From Hyparrhenia diplandra (Eukaryota > Streptophyta > Magnoliopsida > Poales > Poaceae), in contig JADLZK010007335.1 of assembly GCA_015847255.1 (NCBI GenBank), positions 19,644 to 83,643 of the forward strand: DNA of 64,000 nucleotides, written 5' to 3'. This document shows, one piece after another, positions 47,061 to 59,000 of the stretch. Position 1 is the first letter of the stretch. Each line of letters opens with the position of its first letter. The position numbers were made by a program, and so were the translations under genes. Under the pieces are notes generated by a model. The model saw nothing but the letters and a program-made list of their open reading frames with translations, was not told the DNA's origin and did no database searches.

Positions 47061-48770
47061 ATGTCTGACTCCTGAGTAGCAGGCCACGAACCAAAGAGGC
47101 CAAATCCTTAGTTCAGAAGGCTCTGCTGTGTCTGATGCATCCTCTATGCACCTTTGGAGGGCCCCTCTGGAGTATTATTGTTTGAGTGCATGCGACCAAA
47201 CTACTACCGATCAATTTTGGGAAACTGTTTTATAGACTTCAAGAGACCCTTTATGTACTTGTAACAGAGTTTAGAAATTTTTCTAGATATGGTAACTAAT
47301 CTGCTGATGTACCTGCTGTAAAGAAAAATAGGGACTCTAACTATCCTCAGTTAATTTGGTCGATCTATATCTATATAATATAAAAAAGGAACAAAAGCTT
47401 GGCCCAACAACAAAAGGTCTTTTGATAAAAAAAAACAAAAAGAAGAAAAGAACACAAGCTTGGCCCAACAACAAAAAAAAAAGAACACTGAACAGTACAG
47501 AACCTAAGAACTGAATTGCTGAACAAGCTAACTGTGTTCATGTTTCAATGAAGCCGTCAATTGAGTTGATGCACTAGGTATATCAGATTATGATGCCTCT
47601 GTATGCCAAGACATGGAATGCGCCAATCAATCGGGGATCCTCTACAGAGCAAATCAACACTATGCACAACCGATCGATTCCCTCTGCTCCGTGCGCCGTT
47701 GTACCTTTTAATGTAGCAGGTGCTGCCTGAGCTAACGGTGCTACGAGATCGGGTGGATTGGCTCCCTTTCCCCTCGATCCACCCACGAATCGAACCGAAC
47801 CTAGCAATTTTGCAACTTGGCTCAAACACCTAACATGAAATCATCACGAGATCTCAGCGATTACCTCCGTGATGACAGAGACCGCATCGTCCTCGATCAA
47901 GCCCGCGACATTAGGGCCCCCGCCATCTCGTCTGGGACCGAGCTTCGCTGCCAGTGCCGCACCTCAGGGCCGCGATGCGGAGGCACGAAGCAGCTGAGGC
48001 GGCGGCGGCCTGGCTGATAGTCTGGCAGTGATACGAGAAGAAAGATGCGAGGGATAGGATCGTTGTATATTGGAGTATATATACACACACCTATGCAAAT
48101 CCATATAGGGTGTGTTTAGTTTAACAAAATTTGAACGGATGGGACGACGCCACATCGCATTAATCGACGGGCGCTGAAAAAAAAATTTTAGGTGGGCTGA
48201 AACAAAAGGAGATGTTAATTTGCATAAAGATTTAATGGTGATTTTTTGTTTTGGTACAAGAATTAACCTTAATTATCGGATTTTTAGGGGGCTTGAGCCC
48301 TACTAGCCCCACCGCTAGCTTCGTCACTGATCGTACATTGAAGACGTTTTTAGTGGTAAAAATTATCCTACCATGACGTAACTAGGCTCAAAAAAATCGT
48401 CTCGCAATGTACATCTAAACTCGGGCAATTAGTTTTTTTATTTACCTAAATTTTATACCGGTCGGCAAGCATTTTTAGGTGCATTGAATGTTTTCGATAT
48501 GATAGAATGTGATGGGAATGCAGGAAATTTTGGAGGAAAATTGGGGCTCTAAACACACCCATAGATTGAGCCGACAAATAATCTTACCTACACGTAAAGA
48601 TTGAGCCGACAAATAATCTTACCTGCACGCATGCAAATCTATATACCGAGCACCTTTGAAAGATTGAGCCAACAAATAATCTTAGGACTGATGAGGTATC
48701 GAATCTAGTTACTCATGTGCTATTGAATCTCTTGAACCACTAGATGACGTATCATTTTTACATATTAAAT
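47061..48770. other. Spacer with a GC-rich first-exon-like block and local repeats
   Basis: 47,600-48,020 is GC-rich and on the minus strand looks like a leader or first exon followed by an intron. It could be the 5' end of the decayed PHD paralogue, but no similarity to the other copy is firm. Near 47,390 and 47,455 the phrase AAGCTTGGCCCAACAACAAA is duplicated. At 48,585-48,690 AGATTGAGCC(G/A)ACAAATAATC followed by TTA occurs three times. Confidence 0.45.
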
Positions 48771-48939
48771 CCGTTCCAAATTATAAGACATTTTAATTTT
48801 TCTAAATGCATTGCTTTTTTTTTGAATGGTTAGATACATTGCTTTTACTATATATTAGACACATTGTATATCTATGTACATGATAAATATAACGTATCTA
48901 GAAAAGCTAAAAACATCTTATAATTTGGAACGGAGGGAG
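48771..48939. mobile_element. Stowaway-like MITE
   Basis: Inverted ends: CCGTTCCAAATTATAAGACA at the left and, inverted, CTCCCTCCGTTCCAAATTAT at the right, continuing AAGA in both. The interior carries TAGATACATTGCTTTTACTA and its approximate complement. The left end lacks the CTCCCT terminus. Confidence 0.82.
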
Positions 48940-49264
48940 ATTGACTTAGGATAGATTACACGTTACATGTAAAAAGAGCGGTAGGAGTACTCCGTCCGTT
49001 CAAAAGAGACTTCAGCATGACTATTATAGTGCTAAGTTAGTCACACTATCTTCATCATGACTATTATTTACAAAATATACAGTATTCATAATATTGTAAC
49101 TCTTAAGAGACTTTTATATCATTCCTAATCTATATAAATCAATTTTGGCAAAATTTCTCTCCAACCATCTATTTAATTGAATATATAATCATCTCTATTC
49201 TAGATTTCTTACTCCCCTCTGTTTCAAATGTTTTGACTTTTTTTTTTATTCATCCATTTTACCA

Positions 49265-49500
49265 CCCCTCCGTTCCAAATTATAAGACGTTTTGTCTTTT
49301 ATAGATACATTTCTTTTTGTTATACACCTAATTATATATAATGTCTAGATACATAGTAAAAGAGAAGTATCTCGAAAAGTCAAAACATCTTACAATTTGA
49401 AATGAAGATATTACATATAAACACATTATTATATCCAGATACATAACAAAATTGATATATCAAAAAAATCAAAGCGACTAATAATTTAGAATGGAGGAAG
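49265..49500. mobile_element. Stowaway-like MITE, same family, older
   Basis: Left end CCCTCCGTTCCAAATTATAA. The right end, inverted, reads CTTCCTCCATTCTAAATTAT. An internal near-complete right end also appears at 49,380-49,410 (AAAACATCTTACAATTTGAA), so the element may be a tandem or nested pair. No coding sequence. Confidence 0.72.
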
Positions 49501-49984
49501 TACTAGACAATTTTAACTCAACATAACTCTCTAAATGATGATTTTAGAGAGTAAATTTTAGAAAGGCTCTTCGAGATGCTTAATATGAATATACTTCCAT
49601 AACTTGCATATTTAAGACAGGAAAGGTAGACAGGCGCAAATCACAACATTTATGACCGAGACATCTGACAGTGCTCCTAAATGTTCTGACCATCAGTCAG
49701 TAACAGTTATAACCCAGAACATTTTCAATAAACTACCTGAATTTAGAGCCTAGCGGCCTTGACCATCAGTTTTGAAGACTACCACGCGAATGCTCCAGTT
49801 TCCTAATGATACTACTACACAAAACAAGCCAAAGATCTCATAACTGCTAATTTGATCTTCAAGAGGATCCTGATGACTCCTTTCTGGGCTTAATGTACCC
49901 AACAGGCTCCGTAGGAATTCTATCTACTGCGCGTGTGGATGACACACACAAAAAAAGGTCTTCTGCTTCCAACTCAGAACACTT

Positions 49985-52900
49985 CTACATTTCATAATGG
50001 TCCTTCCTAGGAACAGCATCAAGGTAATTCTTGAGCAACCTTTGATCCATGATCATGTTAGGAATCTGCAGAGTAGCAGTTTACAGCTCAGCCCATGACT
50101 TGAGGAACCATACAGAAAAGACAGCACATAGCAGGTCCCAGTCAGTACCTTTTCACCGAAGAAAATCTTTGAGTTATTGGCGATTGATTCAATGAACCTC
50201 AGCTCAAGATACTCGGGTGTCAGTTTGAGCTTATTTGCCTCTGCTTCCTTCAAGATCCTGGACAGACCAAACCAAATGCGGTTAGTAGGAAAAAGAAAAC
50301 AAGACGCATGCATGAGCAGAATCGGTTTGAATAGAATATGGTATTGCCATCCGTGCCTGTAGTAGTTTGCATCTGCTAGTGCTTTCTCTCGTGCAAGGTA
50401 CATTTCATTATCAATCTGCTCCTGTCTCTTGAACTGTCCTTCTCCATCAGTTTTTGCTCCATCAGGATCTTGCTCACCTGTGCGTTCTTCTCTGCTTCAG
50501 ATAGTGCAATCTTCTTCTGTGTTTCTGCCTCCTTCTCTGCTACCTTTTGCTTCTCGATGGCGATCAGTGCCTATGTTATACAGAATACATAAATTCAAGT
50601 AAAACACATAAGATACAATTAACATTTGAGTTATTCTAAGTATTAAATTGACAGAAGTTCATGCATATGAATGTGAACTATGTATTTTATCAAGAAGTAT
50701 GTCCATGGTACCTGAATATATGGATATCATGGTTGACATATGTTGGATGATCTAAACATCACCAGACATGATGCCACAGGACAAGGAATGGAAGTTTATA
50801 ATAAAACCATAGCAAAAGATAAGAAATGGAAGTTTATTACCAAAGTACTACTAGAGAGCGTATATGCAGTCAGATTCTTAAGTTCAGAAACCATCTTCTA
50901 AAGTTTGCAAACTTCAACTATGCAACTCCTACATTTCAGTTAATCGCAAAAAATGAAACGCCTATTATGTTAAAGAAATATATTCAACATTTAAATTTAG
51001 TTAATAACCATCACTAACCATTGCACTAGATGTATGCATATGCTGCGACTCACTAGAAGTTACTGTGTTCAAAGGGTTTAGAAAAAACATATGATCTGGT
51101 CACATGAAGTACATACCTTTGTACGCTCCTCCTCCATAAGTTCAAAATTTCTTCTGATAGTACCAGGTATATTTGGCTTCGTAACACGAACACTGATGAT
51201 TTCAATTCCAGGAGCATAGCGTGTACAGTCTCTCTGAATAGCTTCTTTCATTGTTTCATCAATCTGTATTTTTTGCAGAATAGACAAGGTGTGTTACAAA
51301 TGTGGGTTTAATGTCAACTATAGTTGAGTAGGGTTTCATGCACAAGAGGACCAGCTAACCTGATCGAACATGTCAATGTAAACTTGCTGCAAACTGTGAG
51401 CACTGCAGAACTGGTTAATCTCATGATGAATTTTATCATATATCCATGTTTTATCATAGTGCACACCATAGTTGAGTAGGGTTTCATGAACAAATTCTTT
51501 GCGGAGGCGGTTCACAACCTGCACGCACAAAAGTCAATCGAGCAGTTCAGAAACAGGCAGATGCCGCCCCACCCCGACCGAAAAAAAAAAAAAAAAAAAA
51601 AAACTTGTAATAATAGAAAGTAGAAAAAGAACTTGTAATACTAGAAAGTAGAAAGAGTAGCACTATACCTCTATCTTGTCAAAGCTGATCATAACACCAC
51701 CTTTTGTTCCACAGGGAATATCTCTGACCTGGTTTAACATAATGAACAACATAAATATATCTACCATAAAGTCATGTTTAGCACGCTGAGTGGACTAATT
51801 TATATCTATCATAAACTCATCTTAAATAAAAATACAGTAAGCTTTCAGTTTGCAACTAGGAAAATCAAATAAGTTGCGGTCAAAACAAGAAAATGCAGTT
51901 TTTGGTATGACCATATGAGGTAAACAAGCAGCCGCAGTTTGCAGGTGAACTAAACTATGGTTTCAGTGGAAACATAGGACCAAAAGCCAAAGGGCAAAGA
52001 GCGTTATTCAGTCTCACTCGCCTGGTCTGTTTGAAGTGTAACCTGTATTGGCTCATACTGGGTGATCAAAGGAGCTTCAGATGAAACCCTAGAAGCACAT
52101 GAAAAAAGAAGTTAATTAAGATGCACGAAAAACAAAATTAAAAGAGAGAAGGGCGAAAAAGGTACCTGGAGGAGTGACTGCCTTAAGAAGAGCACCTCCT
52201 CTCCAGTATACCCCAACATGACCTTCAGGAACTTGATGTAGAACACTTGATGGGACTGAGAGTGAAACCTACATATTACCAGTGCACAAAGTATTCAATA
52301 CCAAAGAGGCTAATAATATGCTTGTACAATCGTACTGCCTCAATTACACAAAGAAAGGGGGGACAACATATCTACTGTACACTTCTGCCTTTTTAATTCC
52401 GAGTACTACCTTGATTATGCCAGTCACTGGATTAAAATAACCACCCATAAAATGAAAAAAAAATAGCACACTCAAATAAAAATTGCAAACCAGGAGTAGA
52501 CTATACCTATGTGAAGCGGTAAAAAACCAAAATGCGACCGGCTACCTTGATTGTTAATATCAACTGACACTTGTAAACTTTATTTAGAATAGTAATGACC
52601 TTTTAAGAAATTAATCCCCCAAAAGGTATCATCACAATTAATACATCATTTGATATTGTTTAAAAAGAATAACAAATATTGCAGTGATGTTTTTTTTTTT
52701 TCCTTTGAAGGATTGAAGGCATGGCTGTGTATGCCCCCCAACACACACACACCCTCGACATAAGGTAAGACAGCTTATAGAATATATAAACTGGCTTATA
52801 AATTCGGGGTTTTTTTTTTAGCAGCTTATACAAGCTGGATCATATAAGCTGAGTAAACAAACAGGCCCAATGTGTTGCACCAAACAAAGCATCACTGAAA

Positions 52901-55155
52901 TACATCACTTTTTGTGCAGTAGCTAGTGTTGCCAGAGATACGCATCCTCCTTGCAAGTCCACTAGAACAAGTTACACATCCTCCTTGCAAGTCCACTACA
53001 ACAAGTTCTTACGATTGTCTGTCTATGTTTCCAGCAGCCAAGGTATAAGCACTTGTTGTAGTGGACTTGCAGTTGTCTTGACAATCTCGTGCTCGCTCAT
53101 TGGCAGTGTACGCTGTCCATGCCAATGGAACCAAGACGAGGTGATTAGGACTCCCAGGAGTTTGATTAACATATCTTGCAAGGGTCGGAGGGTGCAATGG
53201 CTGTTTTACAAACTACAGTAAAGGGGGTGTCAATTGAACTATCTTTTCCCCTCAGTGCCTAGTGCCTAGTGCAATGGCAGGATGGTGATCTTGGGCAAGA
53301 AGGTTTCAAACTGATGTGAAGAATTCTTCTAAGAAATAATACAATTCTCTGCAATATTAATACTCAATCACAACTTTGTATGTTGACCTTTTTGCATTCT
53401 AAATTGATCAAATTTTAGTACAGATTGTCGTTTAACCAAGGCAGGGCATCAAACTCAAAGCACGTCTTCATCTTGGATAAACTAAGCCTGAATTTTCAAC
53501 AGTACTATTTACATGTTCCTTGCCAAGTTCACCCCATAAGCCTAAGATGAGGGTTTTGCATAAGCTAGTACCACTAAAACATATTTCACACTGAAAACAG
53601 GTAGATGTATATATGTAATCCAGAGAACTATTTGAAAATTAAAAAGTAGGATGATTCAGAATGTAATTTCGCTATTTAGCCACTTGTGAGAAAATGGGGA
53701 TACAAAGTTACAAACCAACTAGGAAGCATTCTAAAGTACTAAGATGTTTCCTCTTTGGATCTAGTACCCTCCTGATGCTATAGTTGTCATAGAACATTGA
53801 AAAGCAAAGGTTGTTGCAATAAAAGAGAGGAAGAGTGACAAAGGCAAAGGGAGTGATAGACACAATACCACATAACATGAAATAGAAATAAAGACCCACA
53901 CAGTCAATAGTTCCAACCATTGTATAAAAACATAAAAGGAAGGCCCCAAAGGAGTGATAGAGACATACTTAGAACTATAAAGTTATTGCTGCATTAACTA
54001 AAGACAGATACCTGCTGACATGTTTGATTCGGATAGAAGGCAATCAGCAATATCTATAACACAACCCACTAAACAAATATGGAAACTTAAAGGCACATAA
54101 ACTGACTCATTATTGGCAAATGTAATGCATTATTGAGACAGCTCAATGATTGAACGAGATGATCAATTGAAGCATATACAATGTCATCATTGAAGGGCAC
54201 AGACATAACCAACAATTCCAGCCCCAAGGCACCAAACTTGAACCCCAAAGAGGCAACAAACTACCATCATGCAGTACAAGAAAAAAATTTCTTCGCTTGT
54301 GGCATAGTTTAGTCCTAAGATGATAATTCAGATGTCATCAAACATAAAACTGTACAAGTAATATCACACAGAGTAAGATGAACACAGCAAACAAAATACA
54401 AGCCTGTAAGAGAAGTTAGAAATATAAGATGAAAATGATGACTTGGGCCATACAATCAATAGTTCCAAACTATTATATAAAATTCCACCAACAGGATCAA
54501 AATAGATCGTGTTTGGAGCAAAAGTGTGTTGGCTAGTGGTAAACATGTACTCTGTAGGTATTAGGAGCAGCAAGCAGTATCAGAAGGCACAGTGGCCCTA
54601 GCAAATGTGGCAAAAGGCAGCAACATCTACTGATTTTCAGCAAAATATAATGGATAACTGAAATAATCCCAACTCCCCCAATCAATTCAACCACGCGCAT
54701 CACTTCTGCAGAATGTAGGCACTCACCAGATCAGCACTGGCATCCCCAACGAACCAAACCTAAACCCCAGAACAAGCAACGCCTACCTACCATTAACCCC
54801 GAACCCTACAGCAGGACCACTCGAATCGACGCCACAGTCCCCAGATCGAGCCCAGGACCAGCCAATGAGGCGCGCGCACACGCGACTGAGCAACTACCTA
54901 CTCGCGATCGGGGGAAGTGATCACAGGTGGAAATCAGCGAGATTAGCGAGGTAGAGAGGCCAGACGGTCACGACTCACAAGGACGAAGCAGATGCCGATG
55001 AAGGCGACGACGCCGAAGGCGAAGGGGTCGGCACCGGGCGGGGGCGGCTGGCGCCCGCTCGGCTGTTGCTGGAAGCGCGGCATCGACGGCGACGGCGATG
55101 GCGGCGGCGGCGAGCGGCGGCCCGGCGGCGAGGAGTCAGAGGTGACTTCCGACAT
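49985..55155 (-). CDS. Erlin-like SPFH/prohibitin-domain membrane protein
   Basis: Erlins are ER lipid-raft proteins of the SPFH group; animal erlins act in ER-associated degradation. Nine exons: 55,155-54,979 (MSEVTSDSSPPGRRSPPPPS, then one membrane span AFGVVAFIGICFVL), 52,268-52,166 (VPSSVLHQVPEGHVGVYWRG), 52,088-52,022, 51,728-51,669 (VRDIPCGTKGGVMISFDKIE), 51,518-51,360 (VNRLRKEFVHETLLNYGVHY), 51,263-51,117 (MKEAIQRDCTRYAPGIEIIS), 50,570-50,357 (a coiled coil, EKQKVAEKEAETQKKIALSE), 50,257-50,149 (LKLTPEYLELRFIESIANNS) and 50,065-49,985, ending VPRKDHYEM. Exon 3 is 67 bp where 68 is needed, and exon 7 also lacks a base. Introns 3 and 7 appear to use GC donors. An upstream in-frame ATG at 55,260 is possible, but the MSEV start fits better. 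The 2.7-kb first intron contains a hairpin repeat. Confidence 0.88.
52943..53071. repeat. Direct and perfect inverted repeat in erlin intron 1
   Basis: CATCCTCCTTGCAAGTCCAC occurs at 52,943 and again 34 bp later at 52,977. The second copy continues into a 21-base arm at 52,986-53,006 whose exact reverse complement lies at 53,051-53,071 after a 44-base spacer. The arm core is CAAGTCCACTACAACAAG. Transcribed RNA would fold into a perfect 21-bp stem with a 44-nt loop. Confidence 0.93.
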
Positions 55156-55260
55156 CGCGAGGACGAGGTCGGTCAGGGACTCAGGGTGGTGCGTGTGGTG
55201 TGATGGGGTGGCCCGTGGGCGGAGCGGCGAGGAAGACGAAGCCACGAGGCTTCCGGTCAA

Positions 55261-57149
55261 GTACTCAAGTATCTCAAATCTGAACCTTCTCAGGTGCTTC
55301 CTTTCACTACTCGATTTTATTTTTCCTTTTTTTTTTTTTTTATCTTTGTTTTTAAAATATGTATCAGCCAGGCCCTTCCTGGAAATGACAGCTCGTGCTA
55401 GGCTGCTAGCAATCTCTCTCGATCAATTTTGAGAGTTGTCTAAATATTTTGATAGAATTTATATAAAATAGGGTTAATTGTTATGATACCAAACTTTTGT
55501 CTCGATCCAATTTGAGAGTTGTCTAAATATTTTGATGTCAAAAGTTCATTAATCTGGGGTCAAAGAAATATACAAAGTTTGGTTGAATTAGTGCAAAGTA
55601 TATTGATTTATTCTACTGTGCGCATGTATACATAAAAAAATAGTCGAACATGACTTGTGTATATTTTCGCATGGAACGATTTTGGTGAGATTAACTAATA
55701 GGTGGTGCAACAATTAATTTTGATGAGGTTGATTAATAATACGTGATGCTGCGACAATGTAGGCCTTTTGTGTGTGTCTCTACGAAAGGAGGCCAATCCA
55801 AGCAAGGAATAAAGTGAAAGAGAAAAGGGAAAAGGTGTATTGTTCAAAGATTTTTGTAAATGCCTTTTTTTTTTTCTTTATTAAGGGATAGAGCATGTGA
55901 CTGCAAGTTATGGTCTACTAGGCTGAGCCCACAATGGTTCTCGGAGGTTTTCAAGAAAAACAACTACTATATTAATTGTAGTACTACAATAACTAACTAT
56001 AAAGAATTTTACCAGTACTCACAACTACCATAGAGTACTTTTTGATCTGGGGCTAATACGATAGTATATTTATGGAAGAGAAGAAAAAAAAACCTAAAAC
56101 TTATTTAGACTAAAAATCTATGATTACAACAAGGTAATAAATAGTTTTAGACTCTACATAGACTCAGATTATGAGGGCACTCACAATGCTAGAAACTATC
56201 ATGGTTTTATAGTCTGCATAGACATGTGTGTTAAATTATCTCCCACAATGCAATTTTCTATTATGATGTCACATGGCCCACTTGTCACTCTCACAAATTG
56301 TCTTTGGTTTTACGTGAAGACCGGTTTTCTTGGGTTAGACTTGGTTTCTTGTGTGTTTTCCTATCTCTCTTCAATAAATATGGCGCCACATCAGCAAAAA
56401 AGTAATAAATAGTAGAGGGGTAATAAATGATGATAGAAATCATGATAGAGTCAGCATGCTCAGAGTGTCTATGATCCACTCGAGCTAAGAGTAACACAAC
56501 ACAATAATTACAGAAGCACACAAATATGGCTTAGCATAGAAGACTGTAGCGCTACTGTGCAGAGGCGCATGGTCCCCTTGGACGCTGGCTCCGGAAGGAG
56601 ACATGAATATGCTCCACCTGATCTCGGAAAGATATGTGACATGTCATGTTGAAGCCATCTTGCTCCGGGAGGGTCTGGTGGCACCAGTTCGTATCGATTA
56701 TGTATTATGTATTGTATAGTCATCGACCACATACGCATTGGCTTTCCATCATATGTCTTTCAAACTTGAGTTCTCAAGGTTCACGTTCCCTAAAGGGCAC
56801 ATATCACCAGCTAACCACTCACTCCGCCCCTATTGAGTTTGTCACCTAGGATTACGTGCCATCATTTTCGATCATTTGTCTTATTTAAATTTTTTTGCAT
56901 AAATATAATTTATTTTTATATGACTTATTTTATCAACAAAGATACTTGAATATTGATTAATTTATTTTATTATTTGCATAAATATTTTGAAACGATAAAC
57001 TCAATGGGACGGAGGGAGTATGTGACATATTTGACTATATAGTTGACACTATTTTTTTTTTAACTACACGTTTTTGAATCTTATATTAGCTAGGTGTTTG
57101 ATGCTCAGAACAATCTCAGATGAAAACATACACATTTGTGAATCTTAGG
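55261..57149. other. AT-rich, transposon-rich spacer
   Basis: No gene supported. At about 56,174-56,470 an element-like segment starts GGGCACTCACAATGCTAGA and ends with the rough inverse (AGCATGCTCAGAGTGTCT). A similar start, GAGCCCACAATGG, lies at 55,926, suggesting related or nested non-autonomous DNA elements. At about 56,860-57,020 an AT-rich stretch ends GGGACGGAGGGAGTA, the terminus of a further Stowaway-type MITE. Confidence 0.5.
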
Positions 57150-57337
57150 TAATGTTTGGTTCCTAGGGACTAAATTTTTTTTTTTTTTAGTCCTAGGGAC
57201 TAATAAAAAAGTCCCTCCAAGAGAGTTTTTAGGGACTAATAGAGGAAAAGTCTTAAAAAGTGCCTCCGGTTTAGTTTGGTAGGGATTTAGAAGGGATTTT
57301 TTTAGTCTCGCCGACTAAAAGTCTCTAAACCAAATGT
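57150..57337. mobile_element. Small DNA transposon (MITE) with TTTGGTT ends
   Basis: The left end reads AATGTTTGGTTCCTAGGGAC followed by TAAA. The right end, inverted, reads ACATTTGGTTTAGAGACT followed by TTTAGTC. GGGACTAA words recur inside. Ends of this kind are common in grass MITEs. Target duplication is unclear. Confidence 0.65.
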
Positions 57338-57633
57338 CATGACCCAATTTGGAGGGGGCCATGGGCCATGCATGGCACATGCAAGGGGCACCATGCGGCT
57401 AGGGTGCATGCGCGCACGCGCCTGGGCGACCGGCCGCCGCCGCCTATCATGGTCCGTCGTCCATCCTTCGCCGTCGTTAAGTAATAATTATTTAGAAAAT
57501 AAATATTTAGGGAAAGAAATAAATTACTTTGTCAAGAGGTATTCGATCTATAAATGAAACCTCTTAGATATTTCTTAGCATGTAAATATCCCTCGACTAT
57601 AAATACAAGGGGCTTATAATCGGTTGAATCTTA

Positions 57634-58566
57634 GGGCGTGTTTGGCGTAGCTCCAAACAGACTCCGGATCCTTAAAAAACAGCTCCGCTCCAGTTTTTTC
57701 TAGCCAAACACCTCGGCTCGGAAACTCCAGATCTCCAAAAACGTGGATCTAGCTCCCAAACTCCACCAATTCCACGGAGTACCTCAGGGGTGCTCTGCAA
57801 ACGCTGGTTTCATAACAAGTCACGGAGTTGGATGGAAATTATCCACCTTTACCATCCATTACATAACTTACCGGTTCGTTTCCTCCTCTTTCTTTTCTTT
57901 CCATCGATCTTCCGTAGCCTCCTCTTCCCCATCGGAACAGTCGCGTAATCAGCGTCGCTAGGCTTCTTCCCCGTCGCCGCCAGAATTGCTGTCGATGGGA
58001 ACTGGCGCCATGGGGCTGAGCGAGCTGCCACTTGCCTGGGCGCTGCTGGGTGGCCGCCACTGGCCTGGGCACCGCCTTCCTCGACAACACACAGCAGGCC
58101 ATGGCGTGACCGGCCATGGTGCAGCAGGTCCTGGGCAGGCTGTCAGACATGCAGGACATGGATTGGTCCGCGCTGGTTTTGAATGGAACCTGTCCATCGC
58201 CGATCCGATGCCTTCGTGGTGTCTCAATCATCATCTTGTTTGAGCATTTGCATGTCTAGTTCGTTTGATAATTTCAAAAGGGAATAAAAAAAAGTCACTC
58301 CAACGCCATGCATTGAAGGCACCAGTGGTCCAGTACCAACATCCCAGCAAAAGCGAAAAAAAAGAAGAGGAACGCCATACGTTTACGGCACCATGAAACG
58401 TCCTAGGAAAAACGCAAAAGAAAAAAAAAAAAGAGGCGAAAGTGGGTAATCCAATCAAATTTGTTGTTTCTAGAGCTGGAGCCGTTATGTCACGCCAAAC
58501 GCATTTCTTCGACTTCAAATTGAGAGCCGAGCTCCACGGTAGATTGTATCTACGCCAAACACGCCC
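57634..58566. mobile_element. PIF/Harbinger-like element, 933 bp, complete ends
   Basis: A perfect 17-bp terminal inverted repeat, GGGCGTGTTTGGCGTAG, lies at 57,634-57,650 and inverted at 58,550-58,566. TTA is present directly outside both ends (57,631-57,633 and 58,567-58,569), the target duplication of the PIF/Harbinger/Tourist group. Subterminal sequences are also partly inverted (GAGCTCGGCTCT-like words, GCTCC/GGAGC). The centre (about 57,880-58,240) is GC-rich with several open frames but no transposase motif that I recognise, so the element is non-autonomous and may carry captured host sequence. Confidence 0.88.
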
Positions 58567-58569
58567 TTA

Positions 58570-59000
58570 AGCGAGAAAAATTAAAGGGGTACCTCCCCAA
58601 CGGCTTCTATCTTCAGCTCTTCAAACCCTAACCCCTACGCGCTAGCGCAGCCGCCGCCGCCCACCACGCCGCTCGCGCCGCTGCCGCCCGCGCCCCGCAC
58701 GCCGCCGCCAGCGCCGCCGCCGCCCTGCCCATCGCCACCGCCGCCTTCCCTCTCATCACCACTGAAGCTGCTACATCGCCATCTTCGTCGTCTTCTACCT
58801 CGTCGTTCTTCATCACCCTACGTCATCTACGTCATCACGCCGCCCGATCGCCATCCCCAGCCTGTTGCCGCCACCCCAACGCCGCCGGCAGCCACGTGTC
58901 ATGCCGAATCCAACCGGTCTATGACACCAAACATCACCTTATATTATGTGTTTGACACTCAAAAAACAATCTCAGATGAAAACATTGTTAATTAACACTG
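58570..59000. other. GC-rich block and flanking sequence
   Basis: 58,590-58,880 starts CTTCAAACCCTAACCCCTAC and continues as GCC-repeat-rich sequence, like the leader and start of a grass gene or of a transposon gene (compare 12,310-12,420). No frame has a recognisable domain. At 58,967-58,985 a 19-base phrase repeats one at 57,111-57,129. Confidence 0.4.

Noticed and set aside
58628..58816. Ala-rich minus-strand ORF
   Set aside because: Arises from GCC/GGC repeats; no evidence of coding.
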